Assembly: GCF_040183065.1 (NCBI RefSeq)
Contig: NC_091127.1
Location: 106,486,334-106,550,333 of the forward strand
DNA: 64,000 bases
Direction of reading: 5' to 3'
Source: Periplaneta americana
Lineage: Eukaryota; Arthropoda; Insecta; Blattodea; Blattidae
The position numbers were made by a program, and so were the translations under genes. Numbering within the stretch: position 1 is the first letter of the stretch; the number at the start of each line of letters is the position of its first letter. Below, one piece after another: positions 1 through 9,946 of the stretch. The notes under the pieces are model-generated. The model worked only from the letters and a program-made list of their open reading frames with translations, was not told where the DNA came from and made no database searches.

Positions 1-153
1 TACTTTTGCCTTATATATCGTGCTATTGGATTTTATTCTACAATATTGTAGGGTATTAATAGTAAGTTATCTTTTGTTGATATTATGGAATTAGAATTTA
101 TTTTTAAGTATCTATGTAAAGATTAATTTTTGGTCCTACAGAATATAAATTAT

Positions 154-324
154 GGTAACAATGGTTATTAGAGGAGAAAAATTAGCTCCGGCACCGGGGA
201 TCGAACACGGATTGAACTTCGACGTAGCTCAGTGGTTAGAGCACTTGGTACGTAGAACCAAGGACCCGGGTTCGACCCCCGGCACCGGAGCGAATGTTTC
301 TCCTCTAATAACCGTTATGTTTAC
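154..324 (+). repeat. tRNA-like sequence inside a fold-back inverted repeat
   Basis: Arms of about 57 bases (154-210 and 265-324) are inverted copies of each other, including the outer GGTTATTAGAGGAGAAA block and the inner GCTCCGGCACCGGGG block. The strand from about 219 to 291 has a tRNA-like layout with an A-box-like TAGCTCAGTGGTTAGAGC and a B-box GGTTCGACCCC. The B-box half of the tRNA-like sequence lies in the right arm and its inverted copy lies in the left arm. It could be a SINE head captured by a fold-back element, or two SINE heads facing each other. It is unlikely to be a functional tRNA because the acceptor stem is not cleanly paired. Confidence 0.6.
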
Positions 325-439
325 CGAAAATAAGGAATGGAAATCCGAGTGGTCGATACAAGACAAAATCGGCAATGAAATAACAGACAAAATAAGGAAT
401 ACTGGACAAATGGACGAAATATGTATAGAGTTATCCAGC

Positions 440-1335
440 TGAACCGATAGGAATCCTGAAGAAGAAAGATGTGAATTGGAAAGAGAGGAGACTATTCAGT
501 AATCTTTATGTAAAACAACGAGTCAATGTTAGGACAAGGGAAGAAATTTCAGAAGAAAGTGGAATAGGAAGAGGAGTACGACAAGGGTATCCTTTATACC
601 TACCCTGTTCAACATCTACTTAGAGGATTTTGTAAAGAACTGTTTTTCAGAACGTGGGAGGTGTGATAGTAGGGGGAAGAAGAATAAAAAGCATAAGATT
701 TGCTGATAATATGGCGTTGTTAGTAGAAAAGAGGAAATGATAGTGTTGTGCTACCGGAGATAAATTAAAGCCGTGAGCAATATGGCACGAAGATAAATGG
801 AAACAGGACGAAGACAATGGTTATCGAAAGAAAAGTAAAAAAGATAAACTTTTGAATTGGAAATGAGGCAGTAGAACAAGTGGAGGCCACTGATATAGCT
901 CAGTTGGTTAAGGTGCTTGCCTACCGATCCGGAGTTGCGCTCGAGAGCGGGTTCGATTTCCGTTTGGGCTGATTACTTGGTTGGGTTTTTTCCGAGGTTT
1001 TCTCCAACTGTAAGGCAAATTTCAGATAATCTATGGCGAATCCTCGGCCTCATCTCCCCAAATATCATCTCGCTATCACTAATTCTATTGACGCTAAATA
1101 ACCTCGTAGTTGATACAGCGTCGTTCAATAACCTAGTAAAAAAAAAGAACAAGTGGACAGGTTCAAATACTTGGGGTGTACTACTGTAAGTAGTAACATG
1201 AGCTGCTGCCAAGGAGTCAAAAGATAGCTATAGCAAAGAAAGGTTTTGATACGAAAAGTAACATTTTCTGTAGACCTTTGAAAAAAGAATTAAGGAAAAG
1301 ACTATTGAAGTGCTGTGTGTGGACTGCTATTGCAT
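440..1335 (+). pseudogene. Non-LTR retrotransposon reverse transcriptase, decayed and split by a SINE
   Basis: Translating across frames gives pieces of a LINE reverse transcriptase: GRGVRQG followed by a disrupted LSP block (about 565-640), FADNMALL where FADD is expected (about 698-722), and, after a SINE insertion, FKYLGCT (about 1161-1180). A thumb/C-terminal segment resembling KKELRKRLLKCCVWTA follows (1280-1335). Stops and frameshifts separate all pieces, and the endonuclease and N-terminal RT are absent. The catalytic YADD/FADD motif reads FADN, so this copy would be dead even without the frameshifts. It is an old 5'-truncated element of a different family from the RTE-type LINE at 44.6-47.8 kb. 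Confidence 0.8.
885..1145 (+). mobile_element. tRNA-derived SINE inserted in the LINE pseudogene
   Basis: The element starts with a tRNA-like head (A-box TAGCTCAGTTGGTTAAGG at about 896, B-box GGGTTCGATTTCC at about 949). It continues into a body with TTGGTTGGGTTTTTTCCGAG and ends in a short A-run. A 12-base target-site duplication AGAACAAGTGGA flanks it at 873-884 and 1146-1157. Removing the SINE and one duplication rejoins the host LINE reading frame through GNEAVEQVD and into FKYLG, so the SINE arrived after the LINE. The apparent 90-residue open frame over this segment is SINE sequence and not a gene. Confidence 0.9.
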
Positions 1336-1642
1336 TATAATTTAATTTTCGGCATAGATGTAATGCAGATGACCGTGATAATATTTTGTTTGTTTTTCTT
1401 TCCATAAATGTTGCGTGAATTTATGTGTATGTGTAGAAAAGGGGCAGTTGAATGTCCATCCGCATGTAGACTATGCAGGTAGGTCCATCGTGAGTACAAC
1501 TTACACGAGAGACGAAATAATGAATGACACTACGACAGACTTTTCAGCCCCGGAGATGATACGGGCACGTCCCAAAAGTCGCCAGTTAACTCATGGCCGA
1601 CTGCACCAAATTCGGTTAGGAACGTTTAAGTAATAGATATTA

Positions 1643-2112
1643 CCAGGCTTAGGATTCGGGACACTTTTGCAACAATGTACGCACAACTTGACTATAGAGT
1701 TCCTTGAACATAGTAGACAAACATACTGTGAATGTAAACAACGACGTCAATATGCTGCGTTATATTCTACTGCCAATACTACAATCTAGTAACGGTGGAA
1801 AATGAAGTAGGATACATACTACACAAGTTTTCATGTCTCTCGGTGACGTTGAAGGCGTTAGCGTAAAATGAACAACCATATGCATATTTGCAACTAGTTC
1901 GAAAAAACTGTTCACAATGAATTGAAAATGCACTGTGATGGCCTAAGTTCGCTTCGTAGGGAGAGACGGAAGAATACTGTACCTCTAATCACGAACCGGA
2001 TCGTACACTAACGCACAGGTAAACAAAACTCATCGCGCCACCTCACTCCATCTGTACTCCGTTGCGCTGTAACTTCACTTTATTCTTAAGTTGTCTTGAA
2101 TCCTAAGCCTGG
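1643..2112. mobile_element. TIR element (MITE-like) with 6-bp duplication
   Basis: The ends are the inverted pair CCAGGCTTAGGATTC (1643-1657) and GAATCCTAAGCCTGG (2098-2112). The six bases ATATTA occur directly outside both ends (1637-1642 and 2113-2118). The 470-bp interior has no long open frame. A 6-bp duplication is not the TA, TTA, TTAA or 8-bp signature of the common superfamilies, so no superfamily is assigned. Confidence 0.75.
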
Positions 2113-3810
2113 ATATTAGTTAATCACGAATTACGTTGTTTTTCTGTGGAATCAAGCTCGGTTACGAGTTAAACCACGCTAACCATGAGAATTTACTAAC
2201 CAATCGAGTGCGAGCGGTTAAGTAACTAACCGTGGTAGTGAATCCAAATGGAGTGTGATGATAAAGAGTTTTTGCTATAACGCGTTTATTGATACGGTAT
2301 ACTCTAATGCCACGTGACGGAATACGGTGACTACAATAACGGTATGTAATATGAGAGAGTTGTTTTTTCCAGTCTGCATGAGTGATTGAGTACGGTAAAG
2401 ACAAAAAGATAATAATTGCGTTTGATCATAGCATTTGGAGGCATGGAAGGTGATCTATTAGAAGAATGACATTAAATAATGTTGATAGAAAAAGGATCAT
2501 TCGGGAACGAGACTTTGCGAAGCTTAGATTTGATTTAAATCAATTAAGTGATGAATAATGCGGACATATAATATTTGAGGTTATGTTCACACAAGCCATA
2601 AATTACGCCTTTGCTGATAGTGTAGCCAAATTAGCGACTTTTAATTGATTTTCGGAGACAATTTATTTCAATTTTCTATTGCTTAATAGGAATTTAACGT
2701 TTTTTCAGGATCACTTTAGTGACAAAAATAAAATTTTATCCATTTATATTAAGGAATTTAGCGGCTTTTGAACTACGGTTTGACGATCTTTCTTACACTT
2801 CCTCTTTAAACATTAATAGCCTGTTTTAAAATTATTGTAGGTTTTTTCAGCACTTAACACCTGAGGAATAAGGAGATACAAATAGGCCTAATAGAATAAA
2901 TGTTGCTACAACACGTATGATGCAAGGAGAAAACTATAAAGTATATTTAATTAACTTACCCGGCACACCGAAAAATTCCAGCGATGTTTTTGTTTCATGT
3001 CACGCGATCAGTTTGTTTATTTTCTATTATTCCTTTACAGCATTTCTCAACAAACTCGAGTAAAAATGAAATTCCCTATGCGCTGAAATTTGGTCCTCTT
3101 TCTCTTTTCATTTCTTTTCTTTCCATAACTACTTATTTAAAGGAATTATAAATACCTAGAAAAGAGACCTACGTTTATAGGTAGCCTACACAAATAAATA
3201 CAAATTGTAACTATTTATACAATTTTTATTATACCGCTTGAAAAATCAACTAGTCACTGCCTCCTGAATACTATGATGAATTTCTCCGGAGAGGAATAAT
3301 AACGAAATAAACACGCGGCAACTAACCGCGGTTTCGTAACCAAGCGAAGTTGATGGTGCATCTGTTTATATTCTAATTAGTTAACCATTGATACATAGCC
3401 ACGCATTGTAACCGAGATTGGTGCATTCGGCCTTTAGAATGCTCTCTGATCACCAGTAGAATGTAACGGATTGTGTGTAGGCCTATTTACTCCTTCATTA
3501 TAGTACAATGATAATGCGTGTTATTACCATATTATCATACAGGAATGTGTTATTGTGCATACACTTAACTGACAGATTTCCTCAATTCAGTCTCAAAAAT
3601 GAAAATTGGTATTTAGTTATTGTACAGATGTAGTCTAATCACTTTTGGGGGGGGTGAGTTCACATTGTTGGCGTTCCTGATTCGGGTGTGCCAAACAATT
3701 TTGGTAACCATATGTTTTTTCCCTCATTATGCACTGTGGAATGTAATGTCCGTCCATTCTCTCGACGTAGATTGATCAGTTGGAACGATAGATGTCATCC
3801 AAATCGTCTT
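2113..3810. other. No gene recognised
   Basis: AT-rich sequence with no convincing coding frame. Weak inverted similarity between about 2157-2237 and 3325-3418 (shared CTCGGTTAC and AACCGYGG blocks) may mark the eroded ends of an older 1.26-kb element, but no target duplication was found. Confidence 0.4.
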
Positions 3811-3920
3811 TTTGCTCTTTATCGAGATAAAAATTGCTTTATAGGAAACATTACATAGCGTGCTTTAGGAAAGCTATTGATTTAATTTACAATAGGCTCA
3901 GTAAATTTAAGAGAGCAGTG

Positions 3921-3980
<60 letters not shown>

Positions 3981-4080
3981 TGTTTGAAATAATTTCAGGT
4001 TTTTCCTTTAAGTGTGCAGAAATTTGATCCGAACAAATGTAACAATTTAAAATTTCTGCAAATTTAAAGGACAAAACTAA
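3811..4080 (+). repeat. Dispersed repeat, partial copy (same family as 39996-41552)
   Basis: The blocks AAAGCTATTGATTTAATT, CTCAGT(A/C)AATTTAAG, GAGAGCAGTGT and GCAGAAATTTGATCCGAAC recur in the same order at 40090-40200 and 41396-41552. In the second locus a hAT element sits in the middle. In this copy the same position is occupied by a TAA microsatellite. Confidence 0.75.
3921..3979. repeat. (TAA)n microsatellite
   Basis: Perfect trinucleotide run of about 20 units inside the dispersed repeat. The homologous site in the 40-kb copy reads TGATAATAAATG, which is a plausible seed. Confidence 0.95.
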
Positions 4081-4092
4081 AATCTTTCAATC

Positions 4093-4138
4093 ATGTATGT
4101 ATGTATGTATGTATGTATGTATGTATGTATGTATGTAT
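4093..4138. repeat. (ATGT)n microsatellite
   Basis: Perfect tetranucleotide run of about 11 units. Confidence 0.95.
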
Positions 4139-4580
4139 TCAATGCCTACCCACTTCATTTTACGTGATTCGGGTTCCGCATATTGCGGAAAAATGGCAGG
4201 ACTGTAACCCATTTTTCTAGTTGTACACCACTTCGGCGGGCCACCCTGTACATTACGTTTATCTGTGGAGAGTTATGTCATGAACTAGGGTGAGTGTATG
4301 TGTAAGTGTTCTTGTAAGTGTAGTGTCTGGAATGAGTGATGATGATAAAGATGAGGACGGGAGAAGGAGAAACCGGGTGCCGGCACGTAGCCTACCCCTG
4401 TTGAATAGCACCAAGGGGGCCGCCAGGCTTAACGTCCCCGTCCGTCGGACGAATCACTATCAACAGTGACATATGCCTTCTCTTCATATGCACTGCGGAG
4501 AGATTTGGGATTTAACTCAGGCATATTGGTGCACAATCTAGTGATTAGAAGTTGCGCACTGCCATCTCTCCTAGTCCTGA
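4139..4580. repeat. Probable interspersed repeat, non-coding
   Basis: A GC-richer block with GGTTCCGCATATTGCGG, CACTTCGGCGGGCCACC and CCTTCTCTTCATATGCACTG segments and no coding frame. It abuts an ATGT run on the left and an inverted copy of the 40-kb repeat on the right. I recall similar text as a multi-copy insect repeat, but no second copy occurs in this window to prove it. Confidence 0.4.
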
Positions 4581-4589
4581 GGTAGAACC

Positions 4590-4793
4590 GTATGCCTCTT
4601 AAATTGACTGAGTATATTGGGAATTAATTCAATAGCTTCCCAAAAAAAAACGCAATTAAATCTTTCATGTAAAATATTTTTTTATCTCGAAAAGGAAGCA
4701 AAAACAAGCAACTTGTATTACAATTTTTGTTTAAAATATGTGAGAATAACCCCTTAAAATTAATGACATTACTTCCGGTTGACCCTGTATAAT
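4590..4793 (-). repeat. Dispersed repeat, left part, inverted copy
   Basis: The reverse complement begins TATACAGGGT and continues through AAGTAATGTCATTAATTT, GGGGTTATTCT and AAGCTATTGAATTAATTCCC. It aligns in order with 39996-40197. It faces the forward partial copy at 3811-4080. Confidence 0.75.
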
Positions 4794-4799
4794 TTCATT

Positions 4800-5566
4800 T
4801 GTGAATTTACTCTCAGACATAGGCTATTATTAATTTAATCCAAAAGAATGAACAATATTTTCGCGAAATAATTTTGTTTTCATATATAATTTCGACCTTA
4901 CTTTGTCTCTTTGTTACGAAAATTATTACGTTTATCTTCTCACTTTCAGTTTTTAAGTTTGCATTCTCATATTACCTTACATAGTTCAAGTATGTTGTTT
5001 CTGAAAAAAAGTAAACACTGTGGGGTCAAAATATAAATCGATTATGTCTCTTGATTCATTTGTCTATCAATATGCGGTAGCCTATAAGAGCAAGTAACTG
5101 TGGCGTAGCTTTCACCATCACTGTGACAATGGACAAAGGTCATGTGGAAAATCGTGCTACAAAGCTACTGGATCTGCTTTGTATGTGGAAGGCTCATGGA
5201 CGCTTTTCCATGCGACAATTCCGCCCACTCTCGTCCTTTGCGTCCTTCTGCTAATGTAATTCCATAAAAGGAACTTTCTCTTCCCGGAATCATTATCTGT
5301 TCCTCGTTTTATACACCTATATAAAAACTCCAGTGGGCCTATGATTTTCTTTCATTGCCGATGGGAATGTGTTATAAAATAACGAATCTTTTATCGTTAC
5401 CATAGCAATGGAGACATCCGGGACACAAACACATACCGGAAAGTTTCTACTAAGTTCCTGGAATTTTTGACACATGTGTATTGAGAAAGAAGTTACTTGG
5501 AACATTTCTAATAAAATCGTCGAAGTCATTGCCATCATAATAAACGATTTAGAAATATAATACATG
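4800..5566. other. No gene recognised
   Basis: AT-rich spacer. No coding frame with family-level similarity and no inverted-repeat pair was found. Confidence 0.4.
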
Positions 5567-5796
5567 GTGATTACTAGACAGTGGATGCGGGATGACTTAA
5601 AAGTGAAGTTGTTTCGTATCAGAGTATATGGCACGTGCCGCGTCGTCCGTCTTTTATGTACCTGGCGAGTACAGCAGCGTACAAAACGAATGAACCCCTA
5701 TCTGTTCATAGTAACATTGCAACGCAATGTGTGCAGTTGTGTTATCCTGCTCAAGTATTTAGTACGCGTTGACTATGTTGTGCTGATCCATTCATA

Positions 5797-6012
5797 ATGG
5801 CAAAACGCTAAATTCGCTCAGAGATACGAAATGCAATTAAGAAGACAGTATCAGAGTGACATTGTATGTTTTATGGACGACAATATCGTGTTTAATGTAT
5901 GTAAAATTGAAATAAAATCCAAAACAACTCAGGCTGTAGAGAAACATTGCAACAGTACATCGCACAGGAAATTAAATCTGAGGAACCATCTACATCATCA
6001 TCATCATCATCG

Positions 6013-6043
<31 letters not shown>

Positions 6044-6230
6044 TTAGTTGTGCGGATCTAACGACACGTGCAACATGATGCTCAGTACAAATATTCCTCT
6101 AAAGAAATTGAGTGATCCCCATTTTAGAGGTTTTCTTCAGAAATTCTCTCGATACAAAAACTGTTTAAGCGATAGGCGAAGACGATTCAGTTTCGGCAAC
6201 TTACGAGAATATATCGTCGTTTACTGAAAC
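5797..6230 (+). pseudogene. hAT transposase N-terminus (CGGBP1-like BED-type region), broken
   Basis: The start region reads MAKR then a stop, then RNAIKKTVSE then a stop. After a frameshift it reads FMDDNIVFNVCKIEI and VEKHCNSTSHRKL, the finger layout typical of CGGBP1-like hAT proteins. One expected cysteine is missing (VFNVC). After the CAT microsatellite it continues with NIPLKKLSDPHFRGFLQKF, the conserved segment that follows the finger in that group. At least two stops, two frameshifts and a histidine expansion break the gene. The segment lies inside the hAT ends described at 5575-6429, which supports the family call. Confidence 0.7.
5992..6043. repeat. (CAT)n microsatellite
   Basis: CAT/TCA run with one CGT interruption. 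It lies within transposase-derived sequence and creates a polyhistidine run in one frame. Confidence 0.95.
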
Positions 6231-6429
6231 GCTGGTAATTGCAGCAATGATGACGAGGACTGAACCTTGCAAGGTATGTACTACAGTACGTACGGAGATA
6301 CAGTAGCATGTTAACGTCGTCTGTTTACGTTTAAAACTTGTTCAGCCAATGGTCTGAATGAGAAAAAATGTAACATACAGTAAATGTGCACTTACATTCA
6401 ACGATAAGGCATCCCGCATCCACTGTCTA

Positions 6430-6937
6430 GTGATTACTTTCACGTGTTAATATTGAACTAAGTTTATAAATACCTAGTTGACTAATTTCAGCTTGGGAGC
6501 CATCTTCAGAACTGGTAAGGTCCTTGCGTCTTCCGGTGTCTTCATTTGGTTTTCAGGGGTGTGTGTGTGTGTGTGTGTGTGTGTTGTGTAGTGTAGAGTC
6601 AAATAGGGTGTGTCTTCTGAAATTCAGTTGTGTGTTGAGGATTTGATGTGGGTGTGTTTTTGTGTATCTGTATATTTCGTATTGTTCTACATGCTGCGGT
6701 CTCTCCCCGCACGTTCAGGTACAGTATGTTTACATCTATTCGTGTACCTGTATCTATAGAGGACTCCAGCTTAAGAAAAAAGCATTGCTCTTATGGGTCT
6801 TGCCTAGCACACTGTTGCCGCAAGATGTCTCCGTTAGAAGAAAGAGTGAGGTAGCCTATAGTATCTCTGTCTCACTCTCATCCTAAACGTACACTTGGTC
6901 AAAATGAAACTGGCCGGCCTCTTGAGCAGTTAAAATT
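6430..6937. other. No gene; contains (GT)n at 6559-6584
   Basis: Contains a perfect GT run of about 13 units. No coding frame with recognisable similarity. Confidence 0.5.
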
Positions 6938-7525
6938 TTCCAAGCAAACGTTCTGATGGGGCAGATAAAAAAAGTTAATTTCTTTCTTCCGCCATGTTAA
7001 TAATGTCAAAAGTAGTGCTTAAACAAATTTTGGCCACTCGACCGCAATTACGAGGGTGTTCACAAAGTGATTTTCCCTGGGGCAGTTGACAGAAAAAAAG
7101 CACAATTGCATGGAAAGATTTATTGAAGCATACAGCAATTGTTGCGCTATTTGTCAACATATGCCCCACTGGAATTTTTTTGCATCCTTGTGTCGTAGAA
7201 GTCAACCGCCTGGTATCGGAACCAGCGTTTGACAGCCGTCTGCACCTCTCTGTCGATCCCATGATATGACATATGTCTCAATTCCGGTGGGTAATATGTT
7301 GAAAAATAGCTCAACAATTGCTGTGTCTGTTCCAATAATTTTTTCCAATGAAATTGTGTTTTCTTTCTGTTAACGGCCTCTGGCGAACATATTTTTACGG
7401 CCCTCGTTATTGCGGTCGAGTGGCGAACATTTCTATAAGAATTTCTTTTGACATTATTAACACGGTGGAAGAAAAAAATTTAACTTTTTTATCTGCCCGC
7501 ATCAGAATGTTTGCTTGTAAGTCCC
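6938..7525. mobile_element. Element with long (~110 bp) inverted termini enclosing a mariner fragment
   Basis: The arms 6945-7055 and about 7400-7518 are inverted copies: CAAGCAAACRTTCTGATG, then TTAATAATGTCAAAAG, then CCACTCGACCGCAAT. The spacer holds the mariner transposase fragment described separately. No clear target duplication was found. Confidence 0.65.
7058..7345 (-). pseudogene. Mariner-type transposase C-terminal fragment
   Basis: The minus strand from about 7335 reads EVQTAVKRWFRYQAVDFYDT near the end of an open stretch. This resembles the C-terminus of mariner/SETMAR-type transposases. The catalytic D,D,D region is absent, a frameshift or stop follows MQKNSSGAYVDK, and the 5' part is missing. 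Its location between long inverted termini suggests a second-hand capture or a nested, heavily deleted element. I recognise the motif from memory, so subfamily placement is uncertain. Confidence 0.6.
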
Positions 7526-8211
7526 TTCGGGTGAGCGCGCAGTTCACGACCGTAAACCTCCGTGCGCCGCTTTAGTTAACTCTACAATACAAGGCGTTGA
7601 TTTGGGCTACCTCCACAGCATGCTTCGAATCTGCGTAGATAATTTTTCGTTTTGTCCTTTCTTTTATTTTTTACAACTCGTTTTAGTGTAATACAGTCAA
7701 ATAATTTTGCTTATGTTACGTCATGTTACTTACAGATAATTACAAAATTGGTGAAAATTTGTGGTTATAATTCCAGGAAATAAGGATATATTTTGTCAAC
7801 AGAATTATGGTTTTTCTTGTTTACAATTACTTTGTTTACGCCCTGGTGATCACGGATTTAGGTTAGTATAATAATCATATTCCCTGTAGTACAACTTGCA
7901 AATTATTTAACCGTCAACATATTTACTGAATGTTCCTTAGGCAAGAGAGTGAAGTAGCAGGGATTAATAAAATAATTAACACAGCATTTTAATATGAAAA
8001 CCTGTAATTGTCCTCTTTAGTGTTACTTCCATCTAACGTCAAAAGTTAAAAAAGAAATGACGAAATCCTGTTATATTTTCACTGATGCATTTCAAATGCA
8101 AAAAAAAAAAAAAAAAACTTTAGCAGCTCCACGAAGAACTTAACTTTACTACAGTAAGAACGGCATTGTAACGAGCAATGCTCCTATTCCACTTGAGAAC
8201 CTGTTATACAG
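7526..8211. other. No gene; A-run at 8098-8118
   Basis: AT-rich, with a 20-base A-run that may be a retroposon tail. No tRNA-like head or coding frame was recognised next to it. Confidence 0.4.
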
Positions 8212-8213
8212 TA

Positions 8214-8454
8214 TGTGAGCCGTTCAGAGCAGAAGTGGTGTAAGTCAAAATTTAGTAATGAGGTTTAAAGTAAAAATTCTGTAAAATACAGCGCAAAGTA
8301 GCAATTAATATGTCCTTCGTACTATCCACTCACTACTAATAGTTTAAATAAATTCAATATTAATTGCTACTTTGCGCTATATTTTACAGAAGTTTTACTT
8401 TAAACCTCATTACCCAATTTTGACTTATACCACTTCTGCTCTGAACGGCTCATA
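8214..8454. mobile_element. Palindromic MITE with TA duplication (Tc1/mariner type)
   Basis: The arms of about 98 bases, 8214-8311 and about 8360-8454, are near-perfect inverted copies starting GAGCCGTTCAGAGCAGAAGT. TA dinucleotides at 8212-8213 and 8455-8456 fit a TA target. The 241-bp unit has no coding potential. Confidence 0.88.
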
Positions 8455-8456
8455 TA

Positions 8457-9201
8457 GTGATTGTGTTACAATATTCACTGTTTAAACACTCTGAACGATC
8501 TGTCTGTCTAAGTTCTAACGCACCATGCATCAAGTTACCACTGCCAACTTTTGACCAAATGTCGTATCTTAACGAAAATGACGAGTGAAGAACTTTGGAG
8601 ATCTGGTGAACTTAGAGATAGGCTTCATTTCTTCATTAAATGTCAAATCAGGTCCTGTTTCCCACAATAACATTTTTTACCGGTACTATTTAGATTCTGG
8701 AATAGTATTTACAGTGAATCCATGTATGTGTTAACTATTAACAGATTGAACATCAATTACGCTAGGAGTATTTTACTTCAACAATCAAAATAGTTAGTTA
8801 GTTAGTGGGGTTTAAAAAGGGCGCGTCAGCATCTATGGCTATTTGCGCCCTTATCTAAAATTCTTTACACAACAGAAACTATACAATAATCAGAATGCTT
8901 AAAGAACTAAAAAACGTTGTCACGATTAACAACAATCAAAATATCTGAGCAATCATCAGTCCTCATGCTATGCGTCAATCCAGCTTTCAGTAAACTCTGT
9001 ATGTCTTATAAACGTTTGGGAAAGATTTGTTGGCAGCAGACTCAACGGCCATCACTTGCTTTGAAATCGTCTGCAAGAAACTTCGCATCTGGGCTTCTTA
9101 AAATCAATCTTGCTACATCTCCTTGAGAATGTATACTAAATGTATGATGTAAAAAATTTGATTTATTGACTATGAAACTTTACAATATTCTTAGTAGAGT
9201 C
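8457..9201. other. No gene recognised
   Basis: Contains a TTAG run near 8791 followed by a GC-richer block GGGCGCGTCAGCATCTATGG that may be a dispersed repeat. No supported gene. Confidence 0.4.
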
Positions 9202-9374
9202 GACCTGGTTGGCTAGTTGGTATAGCGCTGGCCTTCTATGCCCTAGGTTGCGGGTTCGATCCCGGGCCAGGTCGATGGCATTTAAGTGTGCTTAAATGCG
9301 ACAGGCTCATGTCAGTAGATTTACTGGCATGTAAAAGAACTCCTGCGGGACAAAATTCCGACACATCCGGCGAC
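9202..9374 (+). mobile_element. tRNA-derived SINE, lacking its 3' end
   Basis: A tRNA-like head spans 9202-9273. The 7-base acceptor arms GACCTGG and CCAGGTC pair perfectly, and A-box and B-box (GGGTTCGATCCCGG) motifs are present. The body (AAATGCGACAGGCTCATGTC, ACTCCTGCGGGACAAAATTC) matches the inverse copy at 56640-56860. The match stops at GGCGACG, where RTE-type LINE sequence begins, so about 45 bases of SINE 3' end are missing. Confidence 0.85.
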
Positions 9375-9946
9375 GGGAGGAAATTAAACGCAGAATAAAT
9401 ATGGGAAATGCCTGTTATTATTCGGTTGAGAAGCTTTTGTCATCTAGTCTGCTGTCAAAAAATCTGAAAGTTAGAATTTATAAAACAGTTATATTATCGG
9501 TTATTCTGTATGGTTGTGAAACTTGGACTCTCACGTTGAGAGAGGAACAGAGGTTAAGGGTGTTTGAGAATAAGGTTCTTAGGAAAATATTTGGGACTAA
9601 GAGGGATGAAGTTACAGGAGAATGGAGAAAGTTACACAACGCAGAACTTCACGCATTGTATTCTTCACCTGACATAATTAGGAACATTAAATCCAGACAT
9701 TTGAGATGGGCAGGGCATGTAGCTCGTATAGGCAAATCCAGAAATGCATATAGAATGTTAGTTGTGAAAAAGACCTTTGCGGAGGCCGAGATGTAGATGG
9801 GAGGATAATATACAATGGATCTGAGGGAGATGGGATATGATGATAAAGAATGGATTAATCTTGCACAGGAAGGGACTGATGGCGGGCTTACGTGAGGGCG
9901 GCAATGAACCTCCGGGTTCCTTAAAAGCCATTTGTAAATAAGTAAG
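9375..9946 (+). pseudogene. RTE-type LINE 3' fragment (RT thumb and C-terminal region)
   Basis: The frame 9401-9796 contains [31 protein letters not shown] and [15 protein letters not shown], nearly identical to the C-terminal part of the full-length LINE at 44.6-47.8 kb (homology from about 47217). About 11 bases are missing relative to that copy near 9767, causing a frameshift, and another frameshift follows near 9810. The 3' terminus has TTAAAAGCCATTTGTAAATA then AGTAAG, the same tail as the intact element. It is a 5'-truncated, dead copy that joins the SINE at 9202-9374 without a gap. Confidence 0.88.

Larger units (their letters stand above)
5575..6429. mobile_element. hAT transposon, internally deleted (855 bp)
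   Basis: The terminal inverted repeats TAGACAGTGGATGCGGGATG (5575-5594 and the complement at 6410-6429) are bounded on both sides by the exact 8-bp direct repeat GTGATTAC (5567-5574 and 6430-6437). An 8-bp duplication is the hAT signature. The interior keeps only an eroded transposase N-terminus, so this is a non-autonomous derivative. Confidence 0.92.

Noticed and set aside
1415..1633. 72-codon open stretch on the plus strand
   Set aside because: No recognisable motif, no splice or promoter context, and it lies between transposon remnants; length is within chance expectation.
5831..6061. Frame with a polyhistidine run
   Set aside because: The histidines are a CAT microsatellite inside a decayed hAT transposase; not a histidine-rich gene.
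9202..9273. Possible functional tRNA gene
   Set aside because: Although the acceptor stem pairs perfectly, the sequence continues into a SINE body shared with 56640-56860 and the anticodon arm is imperfect.
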